A model generated the notes under the pieces. That model saw only the letters and a program-made list of their open reading frames with translations, was not told where the DNA came from and ran no database searches. From assembly GCF_932294415.1 (NCBI RefSeq), contig NC_065542.1, forward strand, positions 41,195,942 to 41,259,941: 64,000 nucleotides of DNA, written 5' to 3'. Positions 57,956 to 64,000 of the stretch are shown here, piece by piece (position 1 is the stretch's first letter; every line of letters starts with the position of its first letter). The DNA comes from Quercus robur. Its lineage: Eukaryota; Streptophyta; Magnoliopsida; Fagales; Fagaceae. A program made the position numbers and the translations under genes.

Positions 57956-60900
57956 TCATTTCCCAACGACCTTGTCCTTGCCTTTGCCCCTGCCTGTTGA
58001 GAACATTGCACCAGATGTCTCAGCTCTTATTCCACCTCCTCTCCCATATGAGAACAGATGACTGCTCTCAACTACCCTTGGTGGTACCAACTCCCTTCGA
58101 GGCTGCAAAATACATAGAAACTCCATATCAAGATCTAATCCATTGTTTTATATAAGTATAAAGGGTGGTGTTTGTGTTTATGTATATACCTGAGATAGAG
58201 GTTTTCTTGTGTCTTATGTTTCCTTAGGAGTACGAGAGATGGGCTGGAACCATTGAGCTGTGGGTGCTTTACTTGCTGGTGGTCTGCTTGAATTTGCTGC
58301 AGAAGGTGGTGGTCTGCTTGAAGCTGAAGCAAATGTTTCAGATGGCTACCTCAGTGGCTACTTTTGTGGCTGGTTGACTGGTTGACTTGCTTGATGGGTG
58401 GTTGGCTTTCTTGTTGAATGGCTAGCTACCCCACTTATTGGTTGATTGATTGTCTGCTTGGCTTTCTTGTTTACTGGTCCAGGTAGGTACCTTGCTTGCT
58501 GGTTAGCTGCCATGTTTGCAGATTTGGGTGGCTGCCTTGCTTGAATGGTGGTTGCCTAGTTAGCCTTCTTGTTTGCTAATCTTGCTGACTGCCTTGCTTG
58601 CACATTTGTTGCCTGGTTAGCTGCCTTGTAAACCTCATTGGTGATTGCCTAGGTGGCTGGTTGGCTGGCTGGTTGGCTGCTTGCCTGGTTGGCAAACCAG
58701 GCCTTGCAAACCTCCTTGGTGGTTGCCTAGGTGGCTGACTGGCTGGTTGGTTGGCTGGCTGGCTAGCTACTTGTTCCTTATCCCTACAAATAGAATTGCC
58801 TTGCATCAGAAATAGATTTGTAATATAATTGTCATAGTGAACACATTCTTGCTTTACTTACAAATTTTTTTTGCCTTTTAAGTCTCTGCCTCCTTTGCTA
58901 TGGTGTCTCACCAGTTATTCCAGTCTTACACCTCCTTGAATTATGTCCCTCCTAATGGCAAAACCCACATTTTACAAGTCTATATGACCTAGAAACTTTG
59001 TATGGGTTGTTTGACTCATCTGCATCTTTCTTCCTTTTCATTGGTGGCCTGCCTGCAGGCTTGTACACAATTGGAGCAATAGGGGCAGGAAGGTTGGTTT
59101 CAACCCATTCATCTTGGCTAGGCAGTGGGGTAATCATCTCTTTATATGCAGCCACATAGGCATCCTTTCTAAAGCATGCATGCACATAATTCTCAGGCCT
59201 CTCCAGGTTCTTATAGATTGCTGCAACACTATGCTTACATGGGATTCCTGTCAAATCTCAAACTCTACAAGTACAACACTTTCTTATAAGGTTAACCACA
59301 TGCCTCTTATACTCATTATCAACCTCATATATATATCATCCTGATGGAATAGCAAAAAATGACTTAGAATCAACTTTCAACTGCTCAAGCTTTTGCACTA
59401 TGTTTGGACATATGTCACTAGTGAATTTTTCAATCCCAGACTTCTTACTGTACATTCTAGTCATCAACCTAACCCTAATCCACTCTAGCATGGCAATGAT
59501 AGGCTTATCCCTAGCTTCTAGTATCATAGAATTAAATGGCTCACTAAGATTGTTCGCATAACAACCAGAGATGACCCTTGGAGTGAAATATGACTTGGTC
59601 CATTGGGTTGGTTGGATATCTGCTAGATACTCCCATGCTTCTTTGTCCAATTCTTTCATATCTTGCATTCTCTTCTCAAACTCCCTAACTGTTGTTGCTG
59701 CAGCACACCTCCATAATGCAGCCTTCAATTCTAAACCCTTGAAGTTTAACTTAAAGTTGTTGTAAATATGTTTCACACAAAATCTATGTACAACTGTTGG
59801 AAACAACATCTCCATGGCAGGTATCAATCCCTGGTTATCATAAATACAATTAAAAAACATCCAAAGAACAAAAATGAACACCATCTGCCTAAGAAAAAAA
59901 AAAGTTTTCAAAAAGTATAAATGTAATGATTAAGAACAAACAGCAGTATCAAAAAACAAGTGAATTGTTGTATTACCTTCTGCCTATTTGAAATGAACAC
60001 CAGATTCAGGTCATCTGGCCTCCTAATATCATCTGTAAATGTCTGTAAAAGCCACACCCAAGAATCCTTGTTTTCTTACTCAACTACACCTAGTGCAACA
60101 GGGAAAATATTGTCATTCTTATCCCTTACAGTTGCTGATAATATATGTCTACCAAACTTGCCCTTCAAGTGGCAACCATTTAATCCTACAAGTGGCTTGC
60201 ACCCCTCCAAGAATCCAACTTTCTGTGCATTGTATCTCACATACATCCTCTTGAACTTGGGTTGTGTGTTAGGCTCAATAATCTCAGTTTGCAAAATTAT
60301 CTTACTCCCCACGTCAGTTACTCTTATCATCTCTGCATAGTCCCTAAGCTTCCCATACTGCAACCTCTCATCACCTAGTATGAACTCTCTAGCTTTCCTC
60401 TTAGCTCTGTACATTTGATTTATGCTCAAGTCCACATACACATCCTACATAACTCGATACTTCACACCAGAAACTGCCCAATCAGGGTTTTTGTTGAAAT
60501 CATCCAAGTATTTCCTAGCCACATATGTAGAAGTGACCTAACTATGCTTGAATGTCCTCCACATGTACAAGTTGGAACCATGGTCTTTATCTGGAAGGTT
60601 AACTCCCCTGCAATCTGTGATGCATGTACCCTCCAACCACATTCATACTTACAGTGGACAGAAACTTTGGTCTTCTCATTAAGCTTGAACTTAATGTCCA
60701 CAGGCTTCCTTACTGCATATTCCCTTAGGGCAGTCCTAAACACCTTCCCATTTGGGAACTTCAAACCCTTGCATAACTCTGGGTTACTCATGCCAGTCTT
60801 CTCATTAAACTCTAGACATCTCACCCTTTCATCTTTATTCTCTGAACTATTTATGCTCCTAGTGTCATCATCATCAAGAGCTTTTTCAGCCCAATCATTA

Positions 60901-61698
60901 TTATCACCAGCTTGATCATTTGCAGCAGCTTGATCACTGGCAGCAGCTTCTGGTCTCTCCCCATTATCTGTAACTGACTCTCTCACACCATCTCCCTCAT
61001 TTACATTTTTAGTATCTTTTTCATGTTTTCTCATATTGGGCACCTCATTGTTTAGAGCACCAAATATGTCATCAGGATAATCTGATCCTTCATACCCTTC
61101 ATCTAGCCAATCAGGTTCATTCACATGAACAGCTTGATCACTACCAACAGTTTGTCCATGGGTAGCATGGTCATCCACATGCATAGCTCCACCACAACTG
61201 CCATCCCTTAAACCCTCAACAGGTTCTGCACTAATCATTTTGGTCAACCACAGATGATCTAACAGTATTGGTCACCTCCTCACAATCAGTATCATCATCT
61301 TCATCATTCATTTTCCATGATTGGTCTACTGCAACTAGTTGATCTGGTTCAACTATAGGTTCCTCAATAGCAATTGGTTCCACTTCAGGTTTTACATAAA
61401 GTGTAATTTCATTTGTTGGCCATTCAGCATGTAGTTCACACATGTAGGTCACATCATCATCTGAATTAATTAAACTTAACCCTTGCTTTAAGTCACCACC
61501 AGGTATTAAATAATAAATCCTATTGTTAATGGGTTCCCCAGCCTCAGCACAAATGTCTTGTATCTCAAAATGACTTAGTAAATCTGGATCAACATTAGCC
61601 ATTGTAGATACCTTACCACCTACATACTCTAAACCAGGGTTCCACTCAAAATTCCCATTATGGTGAATGGTAAAATCAAAACGAATTTCAGCAGCCAT
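57956..61698 (-). pseudogene. MULE transposase (mudrA-like), degenerate
   Basis: Minus strand, ATG at 61,698. Parts in order: N-terminal PB1-like region (MAAEIRFDFTIHHNGNFEWN); acidic linker; MuDR zinc domain (GLKFPNGKVFRTALREYAVR, KTKVSVHCKYECGWRVHASQ); MULE core (VGLNGCHLKGKFGRHILSAT, FPVALGVVE, FISNRQK|GLIPAMEMLFPT with an intron near 59,975-59,850, VVHRFCVKHIYNNFKLNF, LSEPFNSMILEARDKPIIAM); SWIM finger (CCTCRV, stop, DLTGIPCKHSVAAIY); zinc knuckle (KCGFCH, stop, EGHNSRRCKTG); Gln/Pro-rich repeats; and the basic end RGKGKDKVVGK with a stop at 57,956. Defects: frameshifts near 61,240 and 60,540, and stops near 60,524, 60,446, 60,073, 59,336, 59,262 and 58,952. Most stops replace Gln or Trp. 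Both conserved catalytic Asp positions (DGCHLKG, SDRQKG) read Asn. Confidence 0.88.
58370..58775 (-). repeat. Coding repeats in the transposase tail (Gln/Pro/Ala-rich)
   Basis: On the plus strand, GGTTGGCTGGCTGGTTGGCT-type units; on the minus strand they read QPANQPASQPPRQPPRRF and variants. They form a low-complexity tail between the zinc knuckle and the basic C-terminus of the transposase. Confidence 0.6.
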
Positions 61699-62124
61699 TT
61701 GTAGGAGTTAAAACACATGCACAAACAACAGTAATTAAATACATAACCAACACACGCATAGAGAGCAACAATGACAGAAGCAAAATAATTTCAGTTGCAC
61801 AACAAACACCAAGTAACGTGGGGTCAGAGACAAGAAACACAACCAACTAAACGATTTGTCTCCATGGGACCATAGACAACCTAAAGATGCGTCTAACCAA
61901 AATATTCCTAGGGACTACAGTCATCAATGTCAACTATAAAAGAACAAAATCCAACAATGGTAAACCACTAATTTTATGACAGAAAATTTTTAATCCAAAT
62001 CACCTTCATCAATCGTTACACATTAAAAAAGAATAAACACAATAATGGTAAACCCTAGAAACTCATTTCGTACCTGATATAGAGGAAAAACCAAGTTTCA
62101 TCTTCAACACAACTCCTCCTTGCT

Positions 62125-62424
62125 TGCAAGTGTTCGGGGATTAATCTTTGGCAATCAAAGTAAAGAGAGAAAGGGATTATGGGTTTGGGGATTTTTTAGG
62201 GTTTGAAGGTAGAGAGAGGGAGAGAGCTCAGTCCTTTTTTAGGGTTCTAATTGTGTTCTAATTTTGGCTTATATAGTAAATGAGATTTTCTAACGGAAAG
62301 GGCAGAGGTGGGTAACGGGGGTCTAACGGAGCCCACCTCAGGTGGGTTAAGTGACAACTTTTAAACCACGGGTGGACATTGTTAAAACGGGCCAAACCAC
62401 AGGTGGGTAAATTGCAATTTCCTA
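62125..62424 (-). repeat. Right TIR of the inner MULE, with promoter
   Basis: Inverted copy of the left TIR. The minus-strand TATATAAG at 62,275-62,268 points toward the transposase gene. A possible 5' UTR donor (CAG then GTACGA) lies near 62,073. Confidence 0.8.
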
Positions 62425-62433
62425 TTTTTAATA
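62425..62433. repeat. 9 bp target duplication TTTTTAATA, right
   Basis: Pairs with 56,165-56,173. Confidence 0.85.
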
Positions 62434-62769
62434 TAAATCAGAACATAACATGAATCAAAAACACAAACTATTGAAACTTTTCCTCACAAGCCCTAGAAAC
62501 ATGAAAACCCACCTTCTTCTTCTTCTCCAAATCCTAAGAAATTGAAATTCACACTCAGTCCCCTTATCTGCATCTTATTCTTATTCCTCAACTTCCCACC
62601 GCCACACTAGTTCAACAGAAGACAACTTTGGACTATTTGCTAATGTACTGCACTATTTGCTTGTCTGCATGTCCATTGGAGATCAATTCTTCGAAATAGC
62701 TAGAACAAGCTTTGTATTTCTTCTACTATGTGGACTGGGTTAGATAGATCATAGATGAGGCCCTCTAGA

Positions 62770-63312
62770 TATCTCCCAGCATTACAATAACGTCGTTTCC
62801 GAGCCCCCTTTATTCTCTGGCAATGTCCTTGTATCCTACCCCAACGATTTTCTCAGCTTCCAAGTCGCATTTTTCTCCAGCAGCGTCGGATTCTTCAACC
62901 GAACCACTGAGTTCGAGATATCTCTCTCCTTCGACCTCTCATATATAAAAAACACCACCTTCCACGACGTTCACAAGGTCAAAGCCACCCTGTACATTTG
63001 AGACCCATGGAAGTACTCTATTTTTGGTCGACGACATTTAGGAAGTATTAGTTATTGGAAAAACGATTCGATGTTTTCAGTTAATGGGTATTGGTCAAAA
63101 TCTTCTGGGAAGCTCTGTAGGGTCAGATTAAGGAAGAGTTATGTTGGTTCGTTTAGTTCAAAATACCCAGATGTTGTTCTTAAGCTTAATTATTCAAAAA
63201 ATAATAGCATTTATGGTAGTTTGATCGGTGGAACATTAGAATGTTTGCATATGAAAAACGATTATAATTACTTTGAACCGATTGTGATATTGGGGTTGTC
63301 TCAGAATTTCTA
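62770..63312 (+). pseudogene. Captured DUF2921-family gene fragment in the outer Pack-MULE
   Basis: The plus strand gives VLVSYPNDFLSFQVAFFSSS, FFNRTTEFEISLSFDLS, HKVKATLYI, a stop near 63,000, then SMFSVNGYWSKSSGKLCRVR, YPDVVLKLNYSKNNSIYGSL and IGGTLECLHMKNDYNYFEPI, ending at 63,312. The motifs (N/E)G(F/Y)WSxSSGKLC, VLKLN..K..SI.GSLxxGTLE and NYFEPI are those of the plant DUF2921 family, large membrane proteins to which the FLYING SAUCER ubiquitin ligases are related. Only a stretch near the N-terminal extracellular part is present, without the membrane helices. It sits inside outer MULE TIRs, so it was probably captured from a host gene and has since acquired a stop. Confidence 0.6.
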
Positions 63313-63535
63313 GGGCTCGTGAGGAAAAGTTTCAATAGTTTGTGTTTTTGATCCACGATATGTTCTGATTTGTATTAAAAATGTGTTTTTCTAACGTCTA
63401 AGGGTGAGGTGGGTAATGGAGAGCAAACAGATTGAAGTTCAAATGGGCAAAGTGTAAATGATTAAACTACGGGTAGGCAAAGTAAAAATGGGTCATACCA
63501 CAGGTGAGTTTACTATAATTATCCATTTTTTTTAA

Positions 63536-64000
63536 ATAGAAAAGTGTCTTAGTTATCATAAATTTTCACCTCAAATTGTTAATCTATAATTTTTTAAGAT
63601 TCTCATAAGCTAACAAACTCAAATCTATTTGTGAAAAAAATAAGATCCAAAGAGAGAAATTATTCTAATTTTTGTAGTAGTCATTTTGTAGTTAGCACTG
63701 ATTCATATTAAATCCACTGATGCATTCAAATAATCTCCAACTTCCAGAATTAGTTCATGGAGTACTATTTATTATAAAGTTTTAACTACAACATGTGCAT
63801 AACTTACCCGATTGGTAACATTGTACTGTAATTTTATAAAATAGTTAAATAGGGCCAAATAATACCATTGTGATCCAAAATTTTGGTATACATATACTAG
63901 TTATGCCAAACATCAAATCCAAGAATTTCAATCCAGCATTAGGTTCAAGGAGTGGTACTTAAAATTTCTATAATTTGAAAATTCATTTAACTCGAGAAGC
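63536..64000. other. Flank of the Mutator-like nest, no gene seen
   Basis: AT-rich sequence to the end of the window. No reading frame or element was recognised. Confidence 0.5.

Larger units (their letters stand above)
56174..62424. mobile_element. Inner MuDR-like element, 6.25 kb, two convergent genes
   Basis: TIRs of about 300 bp (56,174-~56,500 and ~62,125-62,424) are nearly identical in sequence for most of their length. They share GAAATTGCAATTTACCCAC, CCACCCGTGGTTTAAAAGTT, CTCCGTTAGACCCCCGTTAC and ACTATATAAGC. Perfect 9 bp target duplications flank the element. Only the outermost two bases differ (GG left, TA right). Inside, a GRF-zinc-finger gene reads from the left TIR and a MULE transposase gene reads from the right TIR, meeting near 57.1-57.9 kb. 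Each TIR has its own TATATAAG box pointing inward. The transposase is damaged, so the copy is probably not autonomous now. Confidence 0.88.
56021..63535. mobile_element. Outer Pack-MULE-like element (split by the inner MULE)
   Basis: The left end TGGATAATTACAGTAAATCC at 56,021 is repeated, inverted, at the right end (ending at 63,535). The TIR runs on through CACCCTTAGACGTTAGAAAA up to the inner insertion at 56,174, then resumes at 62,434 (AAATCAGAACATAACATGAA ... TTTTCCTCACAAGCCCTAGA), matching the right TIR inward to about 63,295. Without the inner element, the outer one is about 1.25 kb with TIRs of about 235 bp and a cargo of about 790 bp resembling a DUF2921 gene. Flanks are T-runs (9 T left; 8 T and A right), so the 9 bp target duplication is consistent but weak. 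Confidence 0.75.

Noticed and set aside
59571..60915. Plus-strand frames of up to 166 codons across 59.6-60.9 kb
   Set aside because: Antisense shadows of the MULE transposase.

Overview
This is plant nuclear DNA. The genes are interrupted by GT-AG introns, the spacers are AT-rich, microsatellites are mostly (TA)n and long A/T runs, and plant-type transposons are dense. The proteins (a WAT1/EamA transporter, plant CDT1, plant eIF2-alpha with its GCN2 serine at position 56, FAR1-type proteins, a 2-oxoglutarate dioxygenase, a plasma-membrane H+-ATPase relic, DUF2921) indicate a dicot. The style of the Ty3/gypsy gag and LTRs suggests a woody species, possibly Fagaceae such as oak, but that is a guess from memory.

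Layout. 1-955: 5' end of a minus-strand Ty3/gypsy element running off the window (gag, PBS, LTR with a GC-rich tandem repeat). 1.5-3.5 kb: a small inverted-repeat element, a broken 2-oxoglutarate dioxygenase and a TRIM-like mini-retrotransposon. 5.0-11.5 kb: two decayed FAR1/FRS (MULE-transposase-like) genes lying tail to tail as an inverted repeat. The left one is split by a gypsy element with a perfect AAGAT target duplication. 14.2-14.6 kb: one unidentified small ORF. 18.5-19.2 kb: an H+-ATPase relic. 24,150-35,131: an 11 kb non-coding LTR element (LARD-like) with CAATG target duplications, carrying a nested 1.27 kb solo LTR (AAGCT duplications) and internal tandem repeats. 36.6-50.6 kb: a rearranged segmental duplication containing an intact WAT1-related transporter (+) and an intact CDT1 gene (-), plus a scrambled partial copy to the left. 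51.3-55.1 kb: an intact eIF2-alpha gene (+). 56,021-63,535: a Mutator-like nest. A MuDR-like element of 6.25 kb (56,174-62,424) has inserted, with a perfect 9 bp target duplication, into the left terminal inverted repeat of a small Pack-MULE that carries a DUF2921 gene fragment.

Three host genes look functional: the WAT1-related transporter, CDT1 (DNA-replication licensing) and eIF2-alpha (translation initiation). They have unrelated jobs and do not form a pathway. The part most worth a second look is the Mutator-like nest. The inner element has a two-gene convergent layout like maize MuDR, but the partner of the transposase gene encodes a GRF-zinc-finger/coiled-coil/membrane protein instead of MURB. 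That partner is open while the transposase has decayed through several stop codons and loss of two conserved Asp residues. The second notable part is the copy-A scramble around CDT1, with an exact 22 bp inversion and a 150 bp fold-back.

Exon coordinates were worked out by eye from reading frames and splice signals. All family assignments are from memory of family motifs, without database searches.
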